The notes: a model not told the origin generated them from the letters alone. DNA of 61,763 nucleotides from Phyllobacteriaceae bacterium (GCA_023954255.1 JAMLIH010000011.1:1-61763); one strand, 5' to 3'. Shown: positions 42,878 to 52,830, counted from the stretch's first letter. Made by a program: numbers and translations.

Positions 42878-43492
42878 ATGCCCGATCCGATCAGCTGGTC
42901 TCATGCCCTGCCCTATTATCTGGCCGCACTTGCCTTCGGCTATCTGCTGGGCTCGATCCCCTTCGGGCTGATCTTTGCGAGGATGGCAGGCCTTGGTGAC
43001 ATCCGAAAGATCGGCTCCGGCAATATCGGGGCGACCAATGTGCTGCGTTCGGGCCGCAAGGGGATCGCCGCGCTGACGCTTCTTGCCGACATGCTGAAGG
43101 GAACGCTGGCAGCCTGGCTTGCCGGGCGCTACGGACCGGACCCGGCGATCATTGCGGGTCTCGGCGCGTTTCTCGGCCACTGTTTCCCCGTCTGGCTCAA
43201 ATTCAAGGGCGGCAAGGGGGTTGCAACCTATGTCGGCGTTCTGCTTGCGCTTGCCTGGAAGGCAGCACTGGTCTTTGCCGGCGTGTGGCTCGCGGTCGCA
43301 GCGATCAGCCGCTATTCCTCGCTGTCGGCGCTGGTCGCCACGCTTGCGGTGCCGCTGGCGCTCTACTGGATGGGCGAAATCCAGGTGGCGGAGTTGTTCG
43401 TGCTGATGTCCGCCCTCGTCTGGCTGTTTCATCGCCAGAACATAGCCCGGCTGCTTTCGGGAAGCGAAAGCAGGATCGGCGGCAAGGGATAG
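42878..43492 (+). CDS. plsY: glycerol-3-phosphate acyltransferase PlsY
   Basis: A 204-residue inner-membrane acyltransferase that uses acyl-phosphate to make lysophosphatidic acid, an early phospholipid step. It has five to six hydrophobic helices and three conserved cytoplasmic motifs: [31 protein letters not shown], and [23 protein letters not shown] lies upstream of the ATG. It comes 66 bp after the pyrC-like gene and 5 bp before dprA. Confidence 0.95.
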   Translation: MPDPISWSHALPYYLAALAFGYLLGSIPFGLIFARMAGLGDIRKIGSGNIGATNVLRSGRKGIAALTLLADMLKGTLAAWLAGRYGPDPAIIAGLGAFLGHCFPVWLKFKGGKGVATYVGVLLALAWKAALVFAGVWLAVAAISRYSSLSALVATLAVPLALYWMGEIQVAELFVLMSALVWLFHRQNIARLLSGSESRIGGKG

Positions 43493-43497
43493 GCTTC

Positions 43498-44685
43498 GTG
43501 GACGAGGAGAAGCGCAAGAAACCCGCCGTCTCCCCGTCCGCCATGCGTGCCGGAACGCAATCGGGGGCGATCGCGCTCAATGACGAACAGCGGCTTGCAT
43601 GGCTGCAACTGCTGCGCAGCGAAAATGTAGGGCCTGCGACCTTTCGCGACCTGATCAACCATTTCCGTTCTGCCGCCGCTGCCCTCGAGGCGCTGCCGGA
43701 ACTGATCGCGCGCGGTGGCGCGGCGGGCCGCATCCGCATTGCCACCCGCGACATGGCGGAACGGGAGATGGAACGGGCAGCCCGCGAAAAAGCCTGTTTC
43801 ATCGGCATGGGCGAACCGGACTATCCCCCTGCGCTGCGCAGCATCGACTATCCCCCGCCGCTCATCTGCGTCAAAGGAAATCCGGGTGTACTGACCCAGA
43901 ATGCGGTGGCGATCGTCGGCTCGCGCAATGCTTCGGTGAACGGCATGCGGCTGACAGGCCGCCTCGCCTCGGAACTGGGCCTGGCGGGATATGCCATCGT
44001 TTCCGGCCTTGCCCGTGGCATCGATGCCATCGCTCACAAGCACAGCCTGGAGACCGGCACGATTGCCGTCTTCGCCGGCGGCGTGGACATCGTGTTCCCG
44101 GAGGAAAACGCACAGCTTGCCGGTGAAATCATCGACAATGGCGGCGCCTTCGTTTCGGAAATGCCGATGGGCTGGAAGCCTCGCTCGAAGGATTTTCCAC
44201 GCCGCAACCGGCTGGTGGCGGGGATCGCGCACGGGCTGCTGGTGGTGGAAGCGGCGCGGCGTTCGGGTTCGCTGATCTCTGCGCGTCTTGCCAATGAAAG
44301 CGGCCGCCCGGTCTACGCGGTACCGGGTTCGCCGCTCGATCCGCGCCATGAAGGCACCAACTGGCTGATCAAGCAGGGAGCGATGCTGGTCACCGGGGCA
44401 GACGACATCATCGCCGATCTGGCCGATTCCCTGCCGCCGGCAGGCAATGCGTTCTGGAGCGGCGAGACAGAGGAGGATACCGCCCTGCCCGCCGTTACCG
44501 CAGCCGACGATGCGCGCGGCAGAATTCTCGACGCGCTGGGGCCGGAGCCGGTGGAGGTTGACGACCTCATCCGGTTTACCGGCGCAACCGCCGGTCAGGT
44601 TCAACTGGTGCTGATCGAGCTTGATCTTGCAGGCCGCATCGAGCGCCACGGCGGCAACCGGGTGAGTCTTATACGCGGCGCCTGA
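43498..44685 (+). CDS. dprA: DNA-processing protein DprA
   Basis: A 395-residue DprA, which binds incoming single-stranded DNA and loads RecA during transformation. The Rossmann-like core shows VAIVGSRNASVNGMRLTGR, VSGLARGIDAIAH, ENAQLAGEI, and PGSPLDPRHEGTNWLI; the N-terminal HhH/SAM-like part (RLAWLQLLRSENVGPATF) and a C-terminal winged-helix domain (VEVDDLIRFTGATAGQVQLVL) flank it. The GTG at 43498, 5 nt after plsY with AAGG upstream, is preferred; an ATG at 43543 would remove 15 residues. Confidence 0.93.
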   Translation: MDEEKRKKPAVSPSAMRAGTQSGAIALNDEQRLAWLQLLRSENVGPATFRDLINHFRSAAAALEALPELIARGGAAGRIRIATRDMAEREMERAAREKACFIGMGEPDYPPALRSIDYPPPLICVKGNPGVLTQNAVAIVGSRNASVNGMRLTGRLASELGLAGYAIVSGLARGIDAIAHKHSLETGTIAVFAGGVDIVFPEENAQLAGEIIDNGGAFVSEMPMGWKPRSKDFPRRNRLVAGIAHGLLVVEAARRSGSLISARLANESGRPVYAVPGSPLDPRHEGTNWLIKQGAMLVTGADDIIADLADSLPPAGNAFWSGETEEDTALPAVTAADDARGRILDALGPEPVEVDDLIRFTGATAGQVQLVLIELDLAGRIERHGGNRVSLIRGA

Positions 44686-44690
44686 CCCGG

Positions 44691-44711
44691 TTTGCCGGCA
44701 TGACCGGCAAA
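44691..44711. terminator. hairpin between dprA and the convergent gene
   Basis: A perfect 8-bp inverted repeat, TTTGCCGG / CCGGCAAA with a 5-nt loop, lies 5 bp past the dprA stop and 4 bp past the opposing gene's stop. Only short T/A runs flank it, so termination may be weak. The adjacent bases ATGCTCTAG resemble the end of the 105-bp dispersed repeat. Confidence 0.55.
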
Positions 44712-44715
44712 TGCT

Positions 44716-45087
44716 CTAGTCCTCCGGCCATCCCAGCTCGCTCTTGAACTGGCCGATCTGAAGGGCGCTTGCCGTTTCGATCAGCGCCATGTCGATCAGA
44801 TAGGAAACCATGGGTTCGCCGATAGAGGCGGCGAGGTTCTTCAACTCGGCCAGCATTTCATGCACATAGGAGAGCTTTTCGAGCTTGAGATCGCTGCTGA
44901 CATGGGTGTTTTCCACCACGGCCGCCATGCGGCTTTCGGCAACTGCGGGATCGTCAGGGTGAAAGATGTCCTGTCCCTGTACAATTTTTCCCCCGGAGTC
45001 GGCTTTCTGCCCGGAGGCGGTTTCTTCATCGGACTGGCGATCCCCGGATTGCAGATATGAATGCGTCGACGGCTTGCCAGCGGTCAT
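44716..45087 (-). CDS. conserved hypothetical protein
   Basis: A 123-residue cytosolic protein. The N-terminal 50 residues are hydrophilic and probably disordered (STHSYLQSGDRQSDEET). The C-terminal half is helical: EKLSYVHEMLAELKNLAASIGEPMVSYLIDMALIE (key parts YVHEMLAELKNLA and MVSYLIDMALIE), a pattern common in alphaproteobacterial proteins of unknown function. It is divergent from topA. Its TAG stop lies in a CTAG motif. Confidence 0.7.
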   Translation of the reverse strand: MTAGKPSTHSYLQSGDRQSDEETASGQKADSGGKIVQGQDIFHPDDPAVAESRMAAVVENTHVSSDLKLEKLSYVHEMLAELKNLAASIGEPMVSYLIDMALIETASALQIGQFKSELGWPED

Positions 45088-45408
45088 GGGCCACTCCCAG
45101 GTTCCCTGTTCACCGCCCTTTTTGGTGCCTTGCCCGACCGCATTTTCGACCCTGCCAACCGGCTCCCCTGCTCGCCACTTTGGTGCGGTTGGTCAACGGC
45201 TAAAATTTTAACGTGTATATTGCATCAATGCAATTAATAATTGTTTTTTGCACCGGATTGCCAGTCAGACGACAGGAAAAATGCCCACCACCCTTGACGG
45301 ATCGCCTTTGTACCGCCAAGTCAACGGCCCGGTCACAGCTGTATGGCGTGCTGCCTGGCGGTGCCGGCAAGCCTCACATTCGTCAAATATAACAAGCCAA
45401 AGTGTCGT
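45088..45408. promoter_or_regulatory. AT-rich divergent promoter region upstream of topA
   Basis: This 321-bp gap has no gene. The part nearest topA is strongly AT-rich (45199-45250), in contrast to its surroundings, as expected for the promoter of a supercoiling-sensitive topoisomerase I gene. A perfect inverted repeat ATTGCAT-CA-ATGCAAT sits at 45219-45234 and could be an operator. No convincing -35/-10 pair with normal spacing could be fixed. Confidence 0.45.
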
Positions 45409-47997
45409 ATGGGCCAGAGTGTCGTAGTCGTCGAATCGCCTGCCAAGGCGAAAACCATCAACAAGTATCTGGGCCCGGACTATACCGTCCTTGCCTCCTA
45501 CGGCCATGTGCGCGACCTGCCGCCCAAGGAAGGCTCCGTGCTGCCGGAAGAGGACTTCACCATGTCCTGGGCGGTCGATTCGAAGTCGAAGACTCGGCTC
45601 AACGACATCGCCACGGCGCTGAAATCGGCCGAACGGCTGATTCTCGCCACCGACCCCGACCGCGAGGGCGAGGCCATTTCCTGGCATGTGCTGCAGGTGC
45701 TGAACGAAAAGAAACTGCTCAAGGACAAGCAGATCCAGCGCGTGGTCTTCAACGCCATCACCAAGCAGTCCGTGCTCGACGCGATGGCCCATCCGCGCGA
45801 CATCGACGGCGATCTGGTGGATGCCTATCTCGCGCGCCGGGCGCTCGACTACCTCGTCGGGTTTTCGCTTTCGCCCGTGCTCTGGCGCAAACTGCCGGGC
45901 GCGCGATCGGCGGGCCGGGTACAGTCGGTCGCCCTGCGGCTGATCTGCGACCGGGAAGCCGAAATCGAGGCGTTCAAGCCGCAGGAATACTGGTCGATAA
46001 CCGCGATGCTGAAGAACGGCGCGGGAGAGGCCTTCGAGGCGCGGATCGCCGAATTCGACGGCGAGAAGCTGCAGCGCCTCGACATTACCTCCCAGGCGCA
46101 GGCCGAAACCATCAAGGCGATGCTGGAGGCCGCGGACCTTGCCGTCACCCGTGTCGAATCCAAACCGACACGGCGCAACCCCTATGCGCCGTTCACCACC
46201 TCGACCCTGCAGCAGGATGCCAACCGTCGCCTCGGCTTTTCGGCAAGCCGCACCATGCAGATCGCCCAGCGCTTGTATGAAGGCATCGATCTCGGCGGCG
46301 AAACGGTAGGCCTCATTACCTATATGCGTACCGACGGCGTGCAGATCGCGCCGGAGGCCGTGCCTTCCCTGCGCGCGCAGATCGGGGCCCAGTACGGCGA
46401 ACGATACGTGCCGGAAAAACCGCGTCATTATTCCACCAAGGCGAAAAACGCCCAGGAAGCGCATGAGGCGATCCGCCCGACCGATATCAGCCGCACGCCG
46501 AAAGAGATGGCGGGTTTCCTCAACGACGAACAGATGAAGCTCTATGAGCTGATCTGGCGGCGCACCATCGCCTCGCAGATGGAATCTGCCGAAATCGAAC
46601 GCACCAGCGTCGATATCACGGCCTCCGCCGGCGGCAGGAAGGCGGTTTTGAGGGCAACCGGCTCGGTGGTGCGTTTCGACGGCTTCCTCGCCGCCTACGA
46701 GACCCAGGCTCCCACCACCCCCGGAGAAGAGGACGAGGACGCAAAGCGTCTGCCGGCCCTCGCCGAGGGCGAAGCGGTGGCGCGCGACGCCATCGAGGCA
46801 AAGCAGCATTTCACCGAGCCGCCGCCGCGCTATTCGGAGGCTTCGCTGATCCGCAAGATGGAAGAACTCGGCATCGGCCGGCCGTCGACCTATGCCTCGG
46901 TGCTTTCCACCCTGCAGGACCGCGACTACGTGACGCTTGAAAAGCGGCGCTTCACGCCGGCCTCCAAGGGCCGCGTCGTCACCAGCTTTCTCGAAAGCTT
47001 CTTCAAGCGCTATGTGGAATACGATTTCACTGCCGATCTCGAGGAAAGGCTCGACCGCATCTCGGCGGGCGAACTCGCCTGGAAGGATCTGCTGCGCGAT
47101 TTCTGGAAGCAGTTTTCGGCCAGCATCGAGGACATCAAGGACCTGCGCGTCTCGCAGGTTCTCGACATGCTCAACGAGGAACTGGCCTATCTCGCCTTTC
47201 CGCCGAGGGAGGACGGCTCCAACCCGCGCGCCTGCCCGAAATGCGGCAATGGCCAGCTGTCGCTGAAGGTTGGCCGCTTCGGCGCCTTTGTCGGCTGCTC
47301 CAACTATCCCGAATGCAATTTCACCCGCCAGCTCGGTGCCGGCGAAGAGGCGGATGCCGAGGAAAACGGTCCGAAAGTGCTGGGCCGGGATCCCGATACC
47401 GACGAGGAAATCACCGTGCGCAGCGGCCGTTTCGGCCCCTATGTGCAACGCGGCGAAGGCAAGGATGCCGCACGCGGCTCGATCCCGCGGGGATGGAACC
47501 CGGCCGATATCGATTATGAACGCGCGATGCAGCTTCTGTCGCTGCCGCGCGAGGTGGGCAAGCATCCCGAAACCGGCAAGGTGATTACCGCCGGCATCGG
47601 CCGCTACGGCCCCTTCGTGCTGCATGAGGGCGTCTATGCCAATCTCGAAAGCGCCGAGGAGGTCTTCACCGTCGGGCTCAACCGTGCCGTCGACCTGATT
47701 GCCGAGAAGGCCGCCAAGGGCGGCCGGCGGGGTGCGGCCAAATCGCTCAAGGACCTCGGCGAACACCCCGATCTCGGCGGCATGATCGCCGTCAAGGACG
47801 GGCGCTACGGCCCCTATGTCAACCACGGCAAGGTCAATGCGACACTGCCCAAGGACAAGGACCCGCAATCGGTGACGCTTGACGAAGCCGTTGCGCTGAT
47901 TGCCGCCAAGGCAGGCGCCAAAGCCAAGGATGGGGGCAAGGGTGGCAGCAAGACCGGGGCGGCGGCGAAGAAGACTGCCGCCAGGGCCAAGGGCTGA
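45409..47997 (+). CDS. topA: DNA topoisomerase I
   Basis: An 862-residue type IA topoisomerase that relaxes negative supercoils. The TOPRIM domain opens VVVESPAKAKTINKYLG and has TDPDREGEAISWH; the active-site tyrosine is Y305 in GLITYMRTDG. One Cys4 zinc ribbon follows the core (CPKCGNG ... GCSNYPEC), then three C-terminal repeats of the form GRFGPYVQ, GRYGPFVL and GRYGPYVN, ending in a Lys/Ala-rich tail. The ATG at 45409 gives the standard MGQSVVVVESP start. It is followed by rnr after 5 bp. Confidence 0.96.
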   Translation: MGQSVVVVESPAKAKTINKYLGPDYTVLASYGHVRDLPPKEGSVLPEEDFTMSWAVDSKSKTRLNDIATALKSAERLILATDPDREGEAISWHVLQVLNEKKLLKDKQIQRVVFNAITKQSVLDAMAHPRDIDGDLVDAYLARRALDYLVGFSLSPVLWRKLPGARSAGRVQSVALRLICDREAEIEAFKPQEYWSITAMLKNGAGEAFEARIAEFDGEKLQRLDITSQAQAETIKAMLEAADLAVTRVESKPTRRNPYAPFTTSTLQQDANRRLGFSASRTMQIAQRLYEGIDLGGETVGLITYMRTDGVQIAPEAVPSLRAQIGAQYGERYVPEKPRHYSTKAKNAQEAHEAIRPTDISRTPKEMAGFLNDEQMKLYELIWRRTIASQMESAEIERTSVDITASAGGRKAVLRATGSVVRFDGFLAAYETQAPTTPGEEDEDAKRLPALAEGEAVARDAIEAKQHFTEPPPRYSEASLIRKMEELGIGRPSTYASVLSTLQDRDYVTLEKRRFTPASKGRVVTSFLESFFKRYVEYDFTADLEERLDRISAGELAWKDLLRDFWKQFSASIEDIKDLRVSQVLDMLNEELAYLAFPPREDGSNPRACPKCGNGQLSLKVGRFGAFVGCSNYPECNFTRQLGAGEEADAEENGPKVLGRDPDTDEEITVRSGRFGPYVQRGEGKDAARGSIPRGWNPADIDYERAMQLLSLPREVGKHPETGKVITAGIGRYGPFVLHEGVYANLESAEEVFTVGLNRAVDLIAEKAAKGGRRGAAKSLKDLGEHPDLGGMIAVKDGRYGPYVNHGKVNATLPKDKDPQSVTLDEAVALIAAKAGAKAKDGGKGGSKTGAAAKKTAARAKG

Positions 47998-48002
47998 AAT
48001 CG

Positions 48003-50336
48003 GTGACACGCGGCGCGCCCCGCTCGAAGAAGGACCGCAACCGCCAGCAGCGCGGCGTTCCCAGCCGCGAGGCGATCCTCGACTATATCGCTGAGAACCC
48101 CGACATGGCGGGCAAGCGCGAGATCGCGCGCGCCTTCGGCATCAAGGGAGCCGCGAAGATCGACCTCAAGGCAATGCTGAAGGAGATGGCCGAGGAAGGC
48201 CTCATCGAGCGGCGCGGCAAGCGGCTTTCACGGCCGGGGGACCTTCCCCGCGTGACCGTGCTCGACATCGTCACCCGCGACCGCGAGGGCGGGCTGCTGG
48301 CAAGACCGGCAACCTTCGACGGCGATGACGACAAGGCGCCGGTCGTCCACATGCGCCGCCAGAAGGCCGGCGAAACGGCTGCCGGCATCGGTTCGCGGGT
48401 ATTGGCGCGCGTCGAGCGCAGCGACGGCGTCTATCACGGGCGCATCATCAAGGTGCTGGAAAAGCAGCGCCGCGCTGCCCTCGGCATTCTGCGCATCGGC
48501 GAGAACGAGGCACGCATCGAGCCGATTTCGCGCAAGCAGGAGGAACTGGTCATTTCTACCGACGCGCTGGGAGATGCAAAGGACGGCGATCTTGTGGAGG
48601 TCGAACCGCTGGCCTCCAGCAGCCGCTACGGACTGAAACGCGGCAAGGTGCGCCAGGTGGTGGGTTCGGCGATCACCGAACAGGCAGCCTCGATGATCGC
48701 CATCCATGCCAATGACATTCCGCACATCTTCCCCGATGCTGCGCTGGCCGAGGCAGGCGCGGCAAAACCGCTGGCATTGAAGGGCAAGGACAATGCTGCC
48801 GAGACCCATGAGGATTGGCGCGATCTGCCGCTGATCACCATCGACCCGGCCGATGCCAAGGACCATGACGATGCGATTCACGCCATGGCCGACCCCGACA
48901 CCGAAGGCGGATACATCGTCACGGTCGCCATTGCCGATGTGAGCTATTACGTGCGGCCCGGCAGTGCCATGGACCGGGAAGCGGAAAAGCGCGGCAACTC
49001 GGTCTATTTCCCCGACCGGGTGGTGCCGATGCTGCCGGAACGTATTTCCAACGATCTTTGTTCGCTGCGCGAAGAGGAGGACCGCCCTTCCCTCGCCGTG
49101 CGCATGTGGTTCGACCGCGAGGGCCGCAAGGTCCGCCACAGCTTCCACCGCATCGTCATGCGCAGCCACGCCAAGCTTGCCTATGTGGAAGCCCAGGCGG
49201 CGATCGACGGCCAGCCGAACGACAAGTGCCGGCCGTTGCTCGACACCATTCTGAAGCCGTTATGGGAAGGCTATGACTGCCTGAGACGCGGCAGGAATGC
49301 CCGCGGACCGCTGGAACTCGACCTGCCCGAGCGCAAGATCCTGCTCAAGGAGGACGGTACGGTCGACCGGGTCATCGTTCCCGACCGGCTCGACGCCCAC
49401 AAGCTGGTCGAGGAGTTCATGATCCAGGCCAATGTGGCGGCCGCTGAAGCACTCGAGGCAAAACACCAGGCGCTGATCTACCGCATTCACGACAGTCCCT
49501 CGCTGGACAAGCTGGAAACCCTGCGCGAATTCCTCTCGAGCCTCAATTTGAGCCTGTCGCGCGCGGGCAATCTGAGGGCCGAGCATTTCAACGGCATTCT
49601 TTCCGCCGTCGAGGGCGGTGAAAACGAGGAACTGGTCAACCAGGTGGTGCTGCGCTCGCAATCGCAGGCCGAATACAGCCCGGACAATATCGGCCATTTC
49701 GGCCTCAACCTGCGCAAATACGCCCATTTCACCTCGCCGATCCGCCGCTATGCCGACCTGATCGTCCACCGTGCGCTGGTCAAGGCGCTGGGGCTGGGGC
49801 CCGGCGGCATCACGGCGGAAGAGGAAAAGAACCTCGATGCGGTCGCAGCCGACATATCCATGACCGAACGCCGCGCCATGGCGGCGGAACGCGAAACCAA
49901 GGACCGGCTGATTGCAGGTTTCCTGTCCGAACGCATCGGCGAGCGCTTCAACGGCCGAATAAACGGCGTTACCAAGGCCGGCCTGTTCGTCACGCTCAAC
50001 GATACCGGCGCAGAAGGTTTCATCCCGATTTCAAAGATTTCCGACGAATACTACGTCTATGACGCTGCGACCCAATCGCTCATTGGCGACAAGAGCGGTC
50101 TGGCCTATCAGATCGGTATGGATGTGGAAGTCCGCCTCGCAGAGGCAGCCCCCGTCGCCGGCGCACTCCGGTTCGACATGCTGAGCGAAGGAAAACCCGT
50201 TGGTGGCCTTCCGCGTTCGCGCCGCACCGGCCATGCCAGCCGGGGCAGCCGCAGTTTCGGGCCTGGAAGCGGTCCGAAGCGTGGCGGCGGCAAGGCGCAT
50301 AACAGGAAGCATCGCGGCAGATCCGGCCGCAAATGA
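48003..50336 (+). CDS. rnr: ribonuclease R
   Basis: A 777-residue 3'-5' exoribonuclease. It has an N-terminal winged-helix region (FGIKGAAKIDLKAMLKEM), cold-shock domains, the RNB catalytic domain (ITIDPADAKDHDDAIHA with the metal-binding Asp cluster, YFPDRVVPMLPERISNDLCS, HFTSPIRRYADLIVHR), an S1 domain (FNGRINGVTKAGLFVTL), and a basic Gly/Arg/Lys-rich tail. It degrades structured RNA. It starts at GTG 48003, 5 nt after topA. The pairing topA-rnr is frequent in alphaproteobacteria. Confidence 0.95.
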   Translation: MTRGAPRSKKDRNRQQRGVPSREAILDYIAENPDMAGKREIARAFGIKGAAKIDLKAMLKEMAEEGLIERRGKRLSRPGDLPRVTVLDIVTRDREGGLLARPATFDGDDDKAPVVHMRRQKAGETAAGIGSRVLARVERSDGVYHGRIIKVLEKQRRAALGILRIGENEARIEPISRKQEELVISTDALGDAKDGDLVEVEPLASSSRYGLKRGKVRQVVGSAITEQAASMIAIHANDIPHIFPDAALAEAGAAKPLALKGKDNAAETHEDWRDLPLITIDPADAKDHDDAIHAMADPDTEGGYIVTVAIADVSYYVRPGSAMDREAEKRGNSVYFPDRVVPMLPERISNDLCSLREEEDRPSLAVRMWFDREGRKVRHSFHRIVMRSHAKLAYVEAQAAIDGQPNDKCRPLLDTILKPLWEGYDCLRRGRNARGPLELDLPERKILLKEDGTVDRVIVPDRLDAHKLVEEFMIQANVAAAEALEAKHQALIYRIHDSPSLDKLETLREFLSSLNLSLSRAGNLRAEHFNGILSAVEGGENEELVNQVVLRSQSQAEYSPDNIGHFGLNLRKYAHFTSPIRRYADLIVHRALVKALGLGPGGITAEEEKNLDAVAADISMTERRAMAAERETKDRLIAGFLSERIGERFNGRINGVTKAGLFVTLNDTGAEGFIPISKISDEYYVYDAATQSLIGDKSGLAYQIGMDVEVRLAEAAPVAGALRFDMLSEGKPVGGLPRSRRTGHASRGSRSFGPGSGPKRGGGKAHNRKHRGRSGRK

Positions 50337-50347
50337 GGGAAGAAGAC

Positions 50348-50764
50348 ATGCAGCAGTTCAGTGAAACCGCCGTTTACGGCGGCGAGGACAACGAGTCGCA
50401 CCGCCCGCTGATGCAGGCCGCCCGGCGCGGTTTTGCCAAGAAATGCCCGGCCTGCGGCAAAGGCGAACTGTTCGAGGGTTTTCTCAAGGTTCGGCCGGTG
50501 TGCGAAAGCTGCGGCGAGGAATTGCACCACCACCGCGCCGATGATCTGCCGGCCTATCTCAACATCCTCGTCGTCGGCCATGTGGTGCTCGGCGCCATGA
50601 TGGTGCTGATGAAATGGGAATTTTTCGGCATGTGGACGACGATGTTCATCACCATGGCGGTGGCGATCCTTGCCGCCTGGGCGCTGATGCAGCCGCTCAA
50701 GGGCATGGTGGTCGGCACCCAGTGGGCGCTCAGGATGCACGGTTTCGGCGGGCATGACGACTGA
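50348..50764 (+). CDS. DUF983 membrane protein
   Basis: A 138-residue protein with an N-terminal zinc-ribbon-like part (KKCPACGKGELFEGFLKV and CESCGEEL, two CxxC pairs) followed by two transmembrane helices (about 73-92 and 96-116). This is the DUF983 arrangement, of unknown function, often near cytochrome oxidase or RNA-processing genes in alphaproteobacteria. GGGAAGAAGA favours the ATG at 50348; one at 50333 would overlap the rnr stop. It overlaps the Nudix gene by 11 bp. Confidence 0.87.
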   Translation: MQQFSETAVYGGEDNESHRPLMQAARRGFAKKCPACGKGELFEGFLKVRPVCESCGEELHHHRADDLPAYLNILVVGHVVLGAMMVLMKWEFFGMWTTMFITMAVAILAAWALMQPLKGMVVGTQWALRMHGFGGHDD

Positions 50765-51545
50765 CGCGGAAAACAAGGTTTCCGCAGAAATCGCGCGCGT
50801 CCAGGAGATGATCAGTTCGGCGCCGATGCGACGCATGCGCCAGAAAGCGCTGGCAAGCGGCGCACGCGTTACGCCGAAAAACGCCGCCACCATCATTCTG
50901 CTGCGCGGCGAACCCGGCCGCGAGGAACTGGTGATGGGCCGGCGCAACCGCAACCTGAAATTCATGCCCGGCGCCATGGTGTTTCCCGGCGGTCGCGTAG
51001 ACCGCGGCGACTGGCGCGTCCCCGCCGCCGACCCGCTGCGGCCGGAAGTGCGCGCCAAGCTGCTGGAGAACCTGCGCGGACGCCCCGGAGAGGCCAGTGC
51101 CCATGCGCTGGGCATCGCCGCGCTGAGGGAACTTCACGAGGAAACCGGCCATCTGATCGGCCGCAAGAGCAGCATGCTATCCGCGCACCCCGACTGGAAG
51201 GCCTACGCCGAGCACGGCCTTGCCCCCTCTCTCGACAGCCTGCGCCTGCTCGGCCGCGCCATCACGCCTTCCGGCGTTCACCGCCGCTTCGACACCTGGT
51301 TCTTCGTGACCCGGCTCAACGCGTATCACGTGCAGCCAGAGGGCGGCTTTACGCCCTCGGGTGAACTCGAGGAACTGAAATGGCTGACGCCCGAAGCCGC
51401 GATGTCTGCAGACACACGGGAAATCACCCGGGTGATCCTGGTCGAGCTGATGAACCGGCTGCGGGATGATCCCAATCTCGATCCGGCGTGGCCCGCGCCC
51501 TGCTACTCCACGATCCGCGACCGTTTCCACCGGCGGCTGATGTAG
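50754..51545 (+). CDS. Nudix hydrolase
   Basis: A 263-residue Nudix-fold protein. The Nudix helix is ALRELHEETGHLIG (RELxEExG), and the preceding strand FMPGAMVFPGGRVDRGD supplies the glycine; about 40 extra residues separate them, as in the longer Nudix proteins of proteobacteria sometimes compared with NUDT19. It hydrolyses a nucleoside diphosphate linked to another group; the substrate is unknown. It overlaps DUF983 by 11 bp and closes the topA-rnr-DUF983-Nudix operon. Confidence 0.87.
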   Translation: MTTDAENKVSAEIARVQEMISSAPMRRMRQKALASGARVTPKNAATIILLRGEPGREELVMGRRNRNLKFMPGAMVFPGGRVDRGDWRVPAADPLRPEVRAKLLENLRGRPGEASAHALGIAALRELHEETGHLIGRKSSMLSAHPDWKAYAEHGLAPSLDSLRLLGRAITPSGVHRRFDTWFFVTRLNAYHVQPEGGFTPSGELEELKWLTPEAAMSADTREITRVILVELMNRLRDDPNLDPAWPAPCYSTIRDRFHRRLM

Positions 51546-51615
51546 AGGCAGCCCAGGCGCGCCATCGCGGTGAATCCCGATTGCACCGGTAGACCTTCCC
51601 GGCTACGGATTGGCG

Positions 51616-52830
51616 ATGTCCCAGACTCATTCCCATGCAAGTGCCGCCGCCGGGGATCGAAAGACCGATTTTACCGCGGCTTTCGCCTCCATCATCGCCA
51701 TTTCGTCAATCGGCGTCGCTATCGGCCTGTCATTTCCGCTGCTGAGCCTCATTCTCGAACAACGCGGATATTCGGCAATCATCATCGGCGCCAATGCCGC
51801 AAGTGCCGGCGTGGCGGCCATGGCGGCCGTCTGGCTGGTCAATCCGATGGTGAACCGCCTCGGCGTCATCAACACGATGCTCGCCTGTGCGGTGATCGCT
51901 TCTGCCTGCATGATCGGATTCCATCTCTTCGACCAGCTTGCCGCCTGGTTCGCGCTGCGCATCGTCTTCAGCGGCGCGCTGACGCTTTCCTTCGTGCTTT
52001 CGGAGTTCTGGATCAATTCGGCTGCCTCCGAGCGGCAGCGCGGCCTGATGCTGGGAATCTATGCCACGGTGCTCAGCATCGGATTCGGCATCGGACCGGG
52101 AATCCTGGCGCTGACCGGCTCCGGCGGCGCGCTGCCCTTCGCCATCGGCGCTGCGATCATCCTGGTTTCCTGCCTGCCGGTGCTGTTTGCCCGCCGCCGC
52201 GAGCCGGTACTGGGTGATTCCCTCGGCTCGTCGAGCGGCTTCCTGAAATACGTGCTGATCGTGCCGCTGGCGACCGGCGCGGTTGCCGTGTTCGGGGCCG
52301 TCGAGCAATCCATCCTGGCGATTGTTCCGGTCTACGGCCAGCGGCTGGGCTACACCGAGACTGGCACGGCGGTCCTGTTGATGGTGTTTGCCGCCGGCAA
52401 TGTCGGACTGCAGATTCCGCTCGGCATCGCCAGCGACCGCGTGAAAGACCGGCGAGTCATCCTGTATCTGTGCGGGATCATCGGCGTCGCCGGCGCGCTG
52501 CTGCTGCCGGTGGTGATAAACCCGACCGCCCCAGTCTGGCCGGCCTGGACGGTGCTGTTCGTTTGGGGTGGCGTGATTTCCGGCCTGTATACGGTCGGTC
52601 TTGCCCATCTCGGATCGCGGCTGAGCGGCGGGGATCTGGCACAGGCGAACGCCGCATTCGTCTTCTGCTACACGATCGGCATGATCCTGGGGCCGCAGCT
52701 TTCCGGCATCGCCATGGAAGCCGTGCCGCCGCACGGCTTTGCCTGGTGCGTTGCAGCCTTTTTTGCCGCCTATCTGCTGCTGTGCATCGTGCGGGCCTTT
52801 TACCGGCAGAGAAAGCCGGCTGCGGTTTGA
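51616..52830 (+). CDS. MFS transporter
   Basis: A 404-residue MFS protein with about 12 hydrophobic helices. The first bundle has ANAASAGVAAMAAVWLVNPMVNRLG; the second half has QIPLGIASDRVKDRRVIL, a good A-motif-like loop. It resembles the YcaD/YfkF-type family of putative efflux pumps, no substrate known. The ATG at 51616 (MSQTHSHAS) is used; a TTG lies six bases upstream. It is 70 bp from the Nudix gene and could be in the same transcript. Confidence 0.84.
   Translation: MSQTHSHASAAAGDRKTDFTAAFASIIAISSIGVAIGLSFPLLSLILEQRGYSAIIIGANAASAGVAAMAAVWLVNPMVNRLGVINTMLACAVIASACMIGFHLFDQLAAWFALRIVFSGALTLSFVLSEFWINSAASERQRGLMLGIYATVLSIGFGIGPGILALTGSGGALPFAIGAAIILVSCLPVLFARRREPVLGDSLGSSSGFLKYVLIVPLATGAVAVFGAVEQSILAIVPVYGQRLGYTETGTAVLLMVFAAGNVGLQIPLGIASDRVKDRRVILYLCGIIGVAGALLLPVVINPTAPVWPAWTVLFVWGGVISGLYTVGLAHLGSRLSGGDLAQANAAFVFCYTIGMILGPQLSGIAMEAVPPHGFAWCVAAFFAAYLLLCIVRAFYRQRKPAAV

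Noticed and set aside
45265-48009. A 914-codon open frame antisense to topA
   Set aside because: It mirrors the codon structure of topA in GC-rich DNA, has no recognisable domain, and is rich in low-information Gly/Arg/His stretches. TopA on the other strand is certain.
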